Below are positions 1 through 6,774 of a stretch of 64,000 nucleotides of DNA, in pieces. The position numbers and the translations under genes were made by a program. The DNA comes from Solirubrobacterales bacterium (GTDB lineage: Bacteria > Actinomycetota > Thermoleophilia > Solirubrobacterales > Solirubrobacteraceae), in contig JAFAWR010000285.1 of assembly GCA_019241635.1 (NCBI GenBank), positions 1 to 64,000 on the forward strand, read 5' to 3'. The notes beneath the pieces are model-generated. The model saw only the letters and a program-made list of their open reading frames with translations, did not search any database and was not told the DNA's origin. Positions within the stretch are counted from its first letter, which is position 1; the number at the start of each line of letters is the position of its first letter.

Positions 1-241
1 GTAAAGCCGGGTGCACCGCGAGGTGTTGTGGTCAGCACACAAGAGACGAATCGGCTGAGCAGGACCTGGTCGAGAAACGTCCCTCCAGAGGTGCGTTTCT
101 CGACCAGCCTCCGCTGAATTGCGATCGCCGCAACCGTTGCGCGCCGGCGGGTTGTGTGCTCCTCACAACTCCCCGGCCTTATGCGACGACAGCCTCATAG
201 GGCCGGTTTCTCGACCAGGCTCGGCTCCGGCGACTAGCGGA
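1..241. other. left-edge non-coding stretch
   Basis: I see no convincing gene here; open frames are short and the long plus-strand frame starting near 119 only mirrors the minus-strand sulfur-carrier and ThrC genes. The stretch holds a perfect 14-bp inverted repeat (66-107), a further copy of its arm at 206-218, and small GTTGTG/CACAAC palindromes near 159-177. Its role is unknown. Confidence 0.5.
66..107. repeat. 14-bp perfect inverted repeat (hairpin)
   Basis: CTGGTCGAGAAACG at 66-79 is exactly complementary to CGTTTCTCGACCAG at 94-107, with a 14-nt loop. The right arm recurs almost unchanged at 206-218 (GTTTCTCGACCAG), and its core TTTCTCGA is seen again at 4103-4110. There is no T-tract, so it is not a classical terminator for either strand. 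It could be a dispersed repeat or an operator. Confidence 0.7.
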
Positions 242-514
242 TCACCCGCCGGCCACGGCGGGGAGGATCGTCACCTCGTCGCCCTCGGACACCGGGGTCT
301 CGAGGCCGTCGAGGAAGCGGATGTCCTCGCCGCCGACATAGACGTTGACGAACCGCCGCAGGCCGCCGTCCTCGGCGATGCGGCTGCGCAGCTCGCCGTA
401 GCGGTCGTAGAGCGCGTCGAGGACCTCGCCGACCGTGGAGCCCTGCACGCTCGCGGTGGCGTCGCCGTCGGTAGCGGCCCGGAGCTGGGTTGGGATCTTG
501 ACCGTGACAGGCAT
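242..514 (-). CDS. CysO/MoaD-like sulfur carrier protein (ThiS/MoaD ubiquitin-like fold)
   Basis: A 90-residue ubiquitin-like protein ending in Gly-Gly (LPAVAGG). The free di-glycine tail is the group that is adenylated and thiocarboxylated in MoaD, ThiS and CysO, and this tail closely resembles that of mycobacterial CysO. The internal pattern of one Val/Leu-rich strand, a helix near 25-45 and a FVNVYVGGEDIRFLDG stretch fits the MoaD family. It starts 14 bp after the stop of the threonine-synthase-like gene and is surely cotranscribed with it under the SAM riboswitch. No molybdopterin or thiamin gene is nearby, so I infer it carries sulfur to its PLP-enzyme neighbour. The activating E1-like enzyme is not in this window. 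Confidence 0.88.
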   Translation of the reverse strand: MPVTVKIPTQLRAATDGDATASVQGSTVGEVLDALYDRYGELRSRIAEDGGLRRFVNVYVGGEDIRFLDGLETPVSEGDEVTILPAVAGG

Positions 515-528
515 GCGCCGCAGTCTTA

Positions 529-1764
529 TCACGCCACCGCGACGACGCGCTCGGCGGCCTGCTCGAAGGACTGGAGGGTCGGCTCGATCTCCCAGGCCTC
601 GAACGTGCCGCGAGCCACGTCGAGCGTCTTGAGCCCCTCGCCGGTGATGTAGGCCACGACCCGGTCTTCCGGGTTGATCTCGCCGCGCGCCGCCAGCTTG
701 GCCAGCACCGCGACGGTCACGCCACCGGCGGTCTCGGTGAAGATCCCGGTGGTCCGGGCCAGGAGCTTGATCCCCTCGCGAATCTCGTCGTCGGTCACCG
801 CCTCGATCGAGCCGTGCGTCCGCCGGGCAAGGTCGAGTGCGTAGGGGCCGTCGGCCGGGTTGCCGATGGCCAGCGACTTGGCGATCGTGTCCGGCTTGAC
901 CGGGCGGCAGAAGTCCTGTCCGGCCTGGTATGCCGTGGCCACCGGCGAGCAGCCGGTCGCCTGGGCGCCGTGGAAGATCGGCAGCTCGCCCTGCAGCAGG
1001 CCGATCTCGAGCCACTCCTCGAACCCGCGCGCGATCTTGGTGAACAGCGACCCCGAGGCGATCGGCGCGACCACCCGGTCGGGCAGCTCGAAGCCAAGCT
1101 GCTCGGCGGTCTCGAACGCGAGCGTCTTCGACCCCTCGGAGTAGTACGGGCGCATGTTGATGTTCACGAACGCCCACTCGTGCTCGCCGGCGAGCTCGGT
1201 GCACAGTCGGTTGACGTCGTCGTAGTTGCCGTTGACCTTGACCAGATTGCCGCCATACACCCCCGTGGCGAGCACCTTCTGCTCCTCGAGGTTGGACGGG
1301 ATGAACACGTAGGAGTCGAGGCCGGCGGCCGCGGCGTGAGCCGCGACCGCGTTGGCCAGGTTGCCGGTCGACGCGCAGGCCACCGTCTCGAAGCCCAGCT
1401 CGCGAGCACGGGCCATCGCCACCGACACAACCCGGTCCTTGAACGAGTGCGTCGGGTTAGCGGCGTCGTTCTTGATCCAGACCTCCCGCAGGCCGAGCTG
1501 CTCGGCCAGGCGATCGGCCTTGAGCAGAGGCGTCCAGCCGGCCGGCAGCACTCCGCGGGGCGGGGCCTGCACGGGCAGGAAGTCCGTGTAGCGCCAGAGC
1601 GAGTGCGGGCCGGCCTGGATCCGGCGGCGCAGCTCGGCCGGGTCGGCGTTCGTCCGCTCGGCGTAGGCCACCTCGAGCGGGCCAAAGCAGCGCTCGCAGA
1701 CGTACCGTGCCTCGAGCGGATAAGTTGTCCTACATTCTTTGCAGCGAAGAGACTCTGGCGGCAT
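529..1764 (-). CDS. thrC: threonine synthase-family PLP enzyme under SAM control; candidate homocysteine-forming enzyme
   Basis: 411 residues of fold-type II PLP enzyme. An N-terminal zinc ribbon (Cys8, Cys11, Cys23, Cys26) precedes the catalytic domain, and the PLP lysine is Lys109 in PTHSFKDR. Ordinary threonine synthases normally read PTGSFKDRG here, so the His and the following Val-Val are departures. CASTGNLANAVAAHAA is the usual phosphate/PLP-contact region. By homology it acts on O-phosphohomoserine. The SAM-I riboswitch upstream and the CysO-like carrier downstream argue that it puts sulfur, not water, onto that substrate to make homocysteine for methionine. The alternative is plain threonine synthase. 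The ATG at 1764 is fixed by GGAGG nine bases upstream, inside the riboswitch terminator stem. Confidence 0.85.
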   Translation of the reverse strand: MPPESLRCKECRTTYPLEARYVCERCFGPLEVAYAERTNADPAELRRRIQAGPHSLWRYTDFLPVQAPPRGVLPAGWTPLLKADRLAEQLGLREVWIKNDAANPTHSFKDRVVSVAMARARELGFETVACASTGNLANAVAAHAAAAGLDSYVFIPSNLEEQKVLATGVYGGNLVKVNGNYDDVNRLCTELAGEHEWAFVNINMRPYYSEGSKTLAFETAEQLGFELPDRVVAPIASGSLFTKIARGFEEWLEIGLLQGELPIFHGAQATGCSPVATAYQAGQDFCRPVKPDTIAKSLAIGNPADGPYALDLARRTHGSIEAVTDDEIREGIKLLARTTGIFTETAGGVTVAVLAKLAARGEINPEDRVVAYITGEGLKTLDVARGTFEAWEIEPTLQSFEQAAERVVAVA

Positions 1765-1767
1765 ATG

Positions 1768-1800
1768 AAAAAACCTCCGCCGGGGTCAGTGGTCGGAGGT
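1768..1800 (-). terminator. riboswitch expression platform: terminator hairpin that also holds the RBS
   Basis: On the minus strand ACCTCCG (1800-1794) pairs with CGGAGGT (1779-1773) and is followed by six T (1773-1768), a classical intrinsic terminator. The 3' arm contains GGAGG, which sits nine bases before the ATG at 1764 and so must be the ribosome binding site. The same hairpin can therefore end transcription and hide the Shine-Dalgarno sequence. The expected logic is that high SAM favours the hairpin and shuts the operon. Confidence 0.8.
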
Positions 1801-1818
1801 CAGAGAAACCGCCCTATC

Positions 1819-1923
1819 CACATCTCCCAGGCTTGTTGTTGGAGCCTGATGGAATTGGCACCTTTCCCTTGCGGGAGGTTGCCGGGGTTTCATAGGGCCA
1901 GTCCCTCCACCCCTCTTGATGCG
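1819..1923 (-). promoter_or_regulatory. SAM-I (S-box) riboswitch aptamer
   Basis: Read on the minus strand, the leader contains the S-box signatures in order: ATCAAGAGGGGTGGAGGGAC, then CTGGCCCTATGAAACCC, CGGCAACC, AAGGTGCCAATTCC and a closing GATGTGG. A P1 helix can form between CGCATC (1923-1918) and GATGTG (1824-1819). These are the conserved core segments of the SAM-I family, which binds S-adenosylmethionine and turns off methionine and sulfur genes. It lies directly in front of the ThrC-like gene, separated by the terminator/RBS hairpin. Confidence 0.93.
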
Positions 1924-2035
1924 TACAGCTATGTGCAGCGAATTATATCCACAGGTTCGCCAGACTACGAGCAGTCTTGAGTCGATCGCCTCCGGAGTCG
2001 ACGATTGACCAGGCTTAACGCGTCGAATCGAGAGC

Positions 2036-3022
2036 ATGCCCGCCGCCTCCGCTGACCCACTCGAGCGTCTCGAGGCGACGCTGGCGCTCGGCCGCAGCGC
2101 GCCGAGCCGGCGCATGCTGATCATCGTCAACCCGTACGCGACCACGGTGTCCGATCGGCTGAAGAACCTCGTCGTCTACGCGCTGCGCGGGCGCTACGAG
2201 GTCGACGCGATCGATACCAACGCCCGCGACCACGCCACCGAACTATCCCGCGAGGCCGCCCGCGAGGGCTATGACGTCGTGGTCGCCTTCGGCGGCGACG
2301 GCACGGTCAACGAGGCGGCCAACGGGCTGGCCGGGTCCGACACTCCGCTGTGCTGTCTGCCCGGCGGCCGGGCCAACGTGTACTGCCGCATGCTCGGGAT
2401 CCCCACCGACGTCGTCGACGCCACCGAGCACCTGCTGCTGATGGCCGACGACTGGCGCCCACGGCGGGTTGACCTCGGCTCGGTCAACGACCGCGTCTTC
2501 CTGTTCTCGGCCGGGGCCGGGCTTGACGCGAGCGTGGTCGAGCGGGTTGACGCGCATCCGCGCCTCAAGGCGCGCTACGGCGAGTGGTACTACACCTGGA
2601 CGGGCGTGAGCACGTTCACCCGGCGCTACCTGGTCCACCCGCCCCGGCTCGAGGCTCAGCTCGAGGGAAAGACGGTCGCCGGGGTGACGGTGATCGTCCA
2701 GAACGCCACCCCCTACACCTACTTCGGCGACCGGCCGGTGGAGATGGGCGAAGGGGCAACGCTGGACAGCGGTGACCTGGCCGGCGTGGTGCTCGAACGG
2801 GCGCGGCCGATGGATATTCCGACGATCATCGCGCGCGCGCTGTCGCGGCATTTCCGGGTGAGTCGCCACCGGCACGTGGATCCGTTCTCCGGCGTCCACC
2901 GTCTGGTCGTGCGCTCTCGCGACGAGCGACCGCTGCCCCTCCAGGTGGACGGCGACTACATCGGAGAGGTTGAGGAAGCGGTGTTCGGCGTGCGACCACA
3001 CGGCATCCCGGTCGTGTCCTGA
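2036..3022 (+). CDS. diacylglycerol kinase family lipid kinase (DagK/YegS/LCB5 type)
   Basis: 328 residues. The N-terminal kinase domain carries the phosphate-binding series IIVNPYATT (near 24-32) and AFGGDGTVNEAANGL (near 83-97), the hallmark GGDGT(V/I)NE(V/A) of DAGK_cat proteins. The remainder matches the beta-sandwich C-terminal domain that ends with a DGD-like segment (LQVDGDYIGE). The family phosphorylates diacylglycerol, sphingoid bases or similar lipids with ATP at the membrane; the substrate here cannot be read from sequence. It starts divergently from the SAM-controlled operon, and a secreted-protein gene follows after 8 bp, so the two are probably cotranscribed. Confidence 0.9.
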   Translation: MPAASADPLERLEATLALGRSAPSRRMLIIVNPYATTVSDRLKNLVVYALRGRYEVDAIDTNARDHATELSREAAREGYDVVVAFGGDGTVNEAANGLAGSDTPLCCLPGGRANVYCRMLGIPTDVVDATEHLLLMADDWRPRRVDLGSVNDRVFLFSAGAGLDASVVERVDAHPRLKARYGEWYYTWTGVSTFTRRYLVHPPRLEAQLEGKTVAGVTVIVQNATPYTYFGDRPVEMGEGATLDSGDLAGVVLERARPMDIPTIIARALSRHFRVSRHRHVDPFSGVHRLVVRSRDERPLPLQVDGDYIGEVEEAVFGVRPHGIPVVS

Positions 3023-3030
3023 TCCTGCCG

Positions 3031-3990
3031 ATGCGCCGCCCCGTCATCGTCCTGGCCTGTGTTTCGGCGCTCGCCGCCGCGGCGGCGCTGATCGTGGTGC
3101 CAGCGATGGTCTCCGCGCATCCGCTGACCGGCGCGCCGAACTGCCCGGTCTTCCCGGCCGACAACCCGTGGAACCAGCGGGTCGATCGGCTTCCCGTGGC
3201 CAAGGACTCGGCCGGCATCATCGCCCGGATCGGGCTGAATAACCCTGTCCACCCCGACTTCGGATCCGGGCTCTACAACGGCGAGCCGATTGGCATCCCG
3301 TACGCGGTGGTGTCGTCGCGCACGCGGCGGGTGCCCGTGAGCTTCCTGTACTCCTCTGAGTCCGACCACGGGCCGTACCCGCTGCCTCATGGAGTCCCGA
3401 TCGAGGGCGGCTATGGATCGAGCGGCGACCGCCACGTGATCGTGGTCGACCGCAGTTCGTGCCGCGACTACGAGCTGTTCGCCGCGTATCCGCACGATGG
3501 CGGCCGGCGCTGGACCGCCGGGTCGGGTGCGATCTTCGACCTGCGCTCCGATCACCTGCGGCCCGCCGGCTGGACCTCCGCGGACGCCGCCGGACTGCCG
3601 ATCCTGCCCGGGCTGGCCCGGTACGACGAGGTCGCCGCCGGCTCGATCGACCATGCCCTGCGCTTCACCGCCCCGTGCACGGCGGCTCGCTACGTCTATC
3701 CCGCCCGCCACGAGGCCTCGACCTGCAGCGGGGCGGGGCTGCCGCCGATGGGCCTGCGCGTCCGTTTGAAGGCGAGCGTGAACATCTCGACACTGCCCTA
3801 CCAGGCACGGGTGGTTGCGCAGGCGCTCAAGCGCTACGGGATGATCCTGGCCGACAACGGCTCGCCCTGGTTCATCTCGGGCGCACCGGACCGCCACTGG
3901 AACAACGACGCGCTGCATCTGCTCGATCGCCTGTCCGGGCGGGATTTCGAGGTCGTGAACACGAGCTCGCTCCCGCATCCGGGCCTCTGA
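3031..3990 (+). CDS. secreted protein of unknown function
   Basis: 319 residues with a clear signal peptide (MRRP, a hydrophobic run to about residue 25, then SAHP as a likely cleavage region). The mature part has aromatic and Asn/Trp-rich blocks such as FPADNPWN, LYSSESDHGPYPLP, RHVIVVDR and ADNGSPWFISGAPD, and a few Cys that could form disulfides. I recognise the overall style as a widespread actinobacterial secreted family but know no activity for it. It follows the lipid kinase by 8 bp. Its stop codon lies in the first unit of the 35-bp tandem repeat. Confidence 0.75.
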   Translation: MRRPVIVLACVSALAAAAALIVVPAMVSAHPLTGAPNCPVFPADNPWNQRVDRLPVAKDSAGIIARIGLNNPVHPDFGSGLYNGEPIGIPYAVVSSRTRRVPVSFLYSSESDHGPYPLPHGVPIEGGYGSSGDRHVIVVDRSSCRDYELFAAYPHDGGRRWTAGSGAIFDLRSDHLRPAGWTSADAAGLPILPGLARYDEVAAGSIDHALRFTAPCTAARYVYPARHEASTCSGAGLPPMGLRVRLKASVNISTLPYQARVVAQALKRYGMILADNGSPWFISGAPDRHWNNDALHLLDRLSGRDFEVVNTSSLPHPGL

Positions 3991-4100
3991 GGAGCGCTCA
4001 CCCCGGCACCCGGGGCCTTCTCTGAGGAGCGCTCACCCCAGCGCCCGGGGCCTCCTCTGAGGAGCGCTCACCCCAGCACCCGGGGCCTCTGAGGAGCGGG
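3983..4100. repeat. three 35-bp tandem repeats starting at a stop codon
   Basis: TCTGAGGAGCGCTCACCCC recurs at 3986, 4021 and 4056 (exact 35-bp period), with a truncated fourth start at 4088. Each unit also contains CCCCRGCRCCCGGGG, which can fold, and the palindrome GAGCGCTC. The first unit includes the TGA of the secreted-protein gene, so the array looks like tandem amplification of that gene's terminus. Units touch without spacers, so it is not a CRISPR. Confidence 0.85.
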
Positions 4101-4247
4101 AGTTTCTCGACACTGGCGGTCCCCCGCGGCGCGAGTGGCGTGTTCTTCGCGCTATTCGCCACCGAACTGCCTTTCGCCACCGGCGGGGCGGCGAGTGGCA
4201 GGAAACTCGCGGTTCGGGGGGGGAGATTTTCGCCGCCCTGCGGGCTC

Positions 4248-5078
4248 ATGGTGTTCGTGGAGCGACATGGCACCCAGTCGGGCGCCCGTCCAAAGCGCCA
4301 GGCGGCCCGCCTTGGCGAGAAGGACCTGGAGCTGCTGTGGTTCCTGGGCGAGCACCGGATGGTGTTGAGCGAACATGTCGCGGCGCTGCTGGGCGTCACG
4401 GTCGGGACGGCCGATGAGCGACTACGGAAGCTGGCCGAGGCCGGCTACGTCCGGACAGAGGACCTGTTTCGCAAGTGGCCGGCCATGCAACTGATCACGC
4501 GCGCCGGCCTGAACGCGATCGGAAGTGCGCTGCCGACGCCCCGGCGCGACGTGCGGACCTACGAGCACGACGCGGGGGTGGCCTGGCTGTGGATCGCCGC
4601 GCGCCGCGGCACGTTCGGGCCACTGACGGAGGTCGTCGGCGAGCGCCGCATGCGCTCGCACGACCGCTCGCGCGATCCCGGCACCGAGCCCCTGGCGGTG
4701 AAGCTGGGAGGCGTCGGGCCGCGCGGGAGCGAGTCGCTGCACTATCCCGATCTGCTATTGCGAACCACCGACGGCCGGCGCGTCGCGCTCGAGCTCGAGC
4801 TCTCCTCCAAGGGGCGCCGTCGCCTGGAGGGGATTCTCGTCGGATACGCCGCAGACCCACGCTTCGACGGGGTCGTCTACCTCGTGCAGAGCGCGGCCCT
4901 TGCCCGCTCGGTCGGGGCCGCGGCGCGCCGGCTGGGGATATCCGACCTGGTGCACATCCAGCGGGTTCGCTCCACGGTGTCGAGCCCCGCGGCCTCCGCG
5001 GCGCTCGCGGCGCAGCGGAGGGCACCGGGGCGGACGGCACCGGGGCGGACGAGCCGGGACGCGGGGACAACCCGGTGA
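4248..5078 (+). CDS. replication-relaxation-like winged-helix protein with a possible nuclease-type domain
   Basis: About 276 residues from the ATG at 4248; the frame stays open back to 4140, but that extra part is low-complexity and overlaps a repeat-rich leader. Residues about 15-75 look like a winged helix (KDLELLWFLGEHRMVLSEHV, then LRKLAEAGYVRTE). The C-terminal half has YPDLLL followed by VALELELSSKGRRR, which resembles the PD...ExE...K spacing of Replic_Relax/MobC-type proteins. The stop overlaps the start of the next gene (GTGA), so the two are translationally coupled. Such pairs with a coupling ATPase occur in actinobacterial integrative elements. The tail is low-complexity Ala/Arg/Gly. 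Role inferred. Confidence 0.65.
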   Translation: MVFVERHGTQSGARPKRQAARLGEKDLELLWFLGEHRMVLSEHVAALLGVTVGTADERLRKLAEAGYVRTEDLFRKWPAMQLITRAGLNAIGSALPTPRRDVRTYEHDAGVAWLWIAARRGTFGPLTEVVGERRMRSHDRSRDPGTEPLAVKLGGVGPRGSESLHYPDLLLRTTDGRRVALELELSSKGRRRLEGILVGYAADPRFDGVVYLVQSAALARSVGAAARRLGISDLVHIQRVRSTVSSPAASAALAAQRRAPGRTAPGRTSRDAGTTR

Positions 5079-6709
5079 GCATCCGTCCCTGGGAGCGCTA
5101 CCTGATGCCGGCGGCGTTCGTGGCGCTGCTGCTGGCTCCCGGTCCCTGGGGGATGGTCGTGGCGGTGGGCGCGGGCGTGGCCGCATCCGTCTGGCGCGCG
5201 CGACGCGCGGCGGCGTCGCGCCGCGCCGATGCCTCGGCGCGGGAGCACGGCGTGGCGCTCGGAAGCGACTCGCATGGCCGGGACGTGGTGCTCAGCAATG
5301 ACGAGCTCTCGGCACATGGGCTGATCCTCGGCGCGAGCGGCGCCGGCAAGACGACCACGCTGCTGCGCATCCTGACCGAGCAGATCGCCCGCGGTCAGCC
5401 CGTCGTCGCCATCGACATGAAGGGCTCGCCGGCCTTCGCCCGCGTGCTCGGCGAGGCGGCCCGCGCGGCCGGACGTCCGTTCGCGGTCTGGAGCATCGAC
5501 GGTCCGGCGCACTGGAACCCGCTCCAGCACGGAAACGCCACCGAGCTCAAGGACAAGCTGATGGCCACGGAGCGCTTCACCGAGCCTCACTACCAGCGAG
5601 CGGCCGAGCGCTACGTCCAGATGGTTTTGCACGTGCTCTCGGCAGCCCACACGGGTCGCGCACCGGTGCTCGGCGAGGTCGTGGCGGCGATGGACCCGGC
5701 CCGCCTCGCCACGCTCCTGCGCGGGGTCGACGCGGAGCTCCGCGACCGGGTGCGCGACTATCTGGCCGGACTCACTCCGGATCAGCGCAGCGCTGTGCGT
5801 GGACTGCAGACGCGGCTCGCGGTGCTGACCGAGTCGCACACGGCGCCGTATCTCGCGCCAGCGGGTGGTGGCGCGGCGGCGGGCGCTGGCGCGGTGGCGG
5901 CCGGTGGCGCGGTGGCGGGCGCGGTGGCCGGCGCCGGCGAGGCCACGATCGACCTGCGCGAGGCGCTGCGGGGTCCGCAGGTCGTCCTGTTCAGTCTGAA
6001 CTCGGCCCGCTACGGCCGCCTCGCCGCCCAGCTCGGCACGCTGGTCGTGCAGGACCTGGTGAGCGCCTCGGGCGACCGGCTGGACAGCACACGGTCGACC
6101 GGTGAGGCGCCTAGCGCGACCATCGCGATCGACGAGTTCTCCGCGCTGGGCGCCGACCACGTGATCGCTCTCCTATCCCGGGGGCGCGAGTCGGGACTGT
6201 CCGTGCTCGTCGCCACCCAGGAGCTGGCCGACCTCGATCGCGCCGCCCCGGGCCTGCGTGATCAGGTCGTCGGCGTCACCGCGCTCAAGATCGTGCACCG
6301 ACAGGAGGTGCCGAACTCCGCCCGGACGATCGCCCTGATGATCGGCACGGAGCGGGTGTGGGAGCAGACGCGGCAGACCGCGGGCCGGCTGTTCGGGGGC
6401 TACGACACCGGCCGGGGCACGCGCAGCCAGACGGAGCGGTTCATCGTGCATCCGAACGAGATCCAATCCTTGCGGACGGGTGAGGCGATCGTGATCTCGA
6501 AGCTGGCCAAGCAGCAGGTCAGGAGGGTGTGGGTCGACCCGCCCCGCTTCGTCGAGCCTTCTCGCGAGCCGACCCCACCGCCCCCGGTCGCGCCCCTGCC
6601 AGCCGAACGCGCGCGCCGTCCAGACCGGGCCCGTCGCCCCGAGCCCGCGCGTCCGGCACGCCAGCCCGAGCCGCCCAGCCGGCCGCCCCCCGACTCACTC
6701 GGTCTCTGA
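5075..6709 (+). CDS. TraG/VirD4-like conjugation coupling ATPase
   Basis: 544 residues from the GTG at 5075, chosen because it overlaps the upstream TGA as GTGA. Two hydrophobic segments lie at about 9-40, then a P-loop ATPase with Walker A LGASGAGKTT (near 88-97) and Walker B TIAIDEFSALG (near 350). VLVATQELADLD and the closing IHPNEIQSLRTGEAIVI-like segment also fit VirD4/TraD-type motors. An Ala/Gly-only insert (about 265-290) and a Pro/Arg tail are low-complexity. The family pumps DNA during conjugation. No relaxase, integrase or T4SS channel gene is present here, so this is either a remnant or a stand-alone two-gene module. Confidence 0.8.
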   Translation: MSIRPWERYLMPAAFVALLLAPGPWGMVVAVGAGVAASVWRARRAAASRRADASAREHGVALGSDSHGRDVVLSNDELSAHGLILGASGAGKTTTLLRILTEQIARGQPVVAIDMKGSPAFARVLGEAARAAGRPFAVWSIDGPAHWNPLQHGNATELKDKLMATERFTEPHYQRAAERYVQMVLHVLSAAHTGRAPVLGEVVAAMDPARLATLLRGVDAELRDRVRDYLAGLTPDQRSAVRGLQTRLAVLTESHTAPYLAPAGGGAAAGAGAVAAGGAVAGAVAGAGEATIDLREALRGPQVVLFSLNSARYGRLAAQLGTLVVQDLVSASGDRLDSTRSTGEAPSATIAIDEFSALGADHVIALLSRGRESGLSVLVATQELADLDRAAPGLRDQVVGVTALKIVHRQEVPNSARTIALMIGTERVWEQTRQTAGRLFGGYDTGRGTRSQTERFIVHPNEIQSLRTGEAIVISKLAKQQVRRVWVDPPRFVEPSREPTPPPPVAPLPAERARRPDRARRPEPARPARQPEPPSRPPPDSLGL

Positions 6710-6740
6710 TCGTGGCTCGACCACGCCCGCCGGCGCGGCC

Positions 6741-6774
6741 CCCCGCCGTTACGCGGCCCCCGCCGTTACGCGGC
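6741..6774. repeat. 17-bp tandem duplication over the rel stop codon
   Basis: CCCCGCCGTTACGCGGC occurs at 6741-6757 and again, immediately adjacent, at 6758-6774. The second copy carries the TTA that is the stop codon (TAA) of rel on the minus strand. It is one of several boundary duplications in the window. Confidence 0.9.

Noticed and set aside
814-1980. Long plus-strand open frame of 388 codons
   Set aside because: It is the antisense shadow of the ThrC-like gene in GC-rich DNA, with Arg/Gly/Val-rich nonsense composition, and it crosses the SAM riboswitch.
3983-4100. Possible CRISPR array
   Set aside because: Units abut with no unique spacers and no cas genes are near.
4140-4247. N-terminal extension of the winged-helix protein
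   Set aside because: The ATG at 4140 would add a low-complexity stretch over palindromic leader DNA; the ATG at 4248 fits the domain better.
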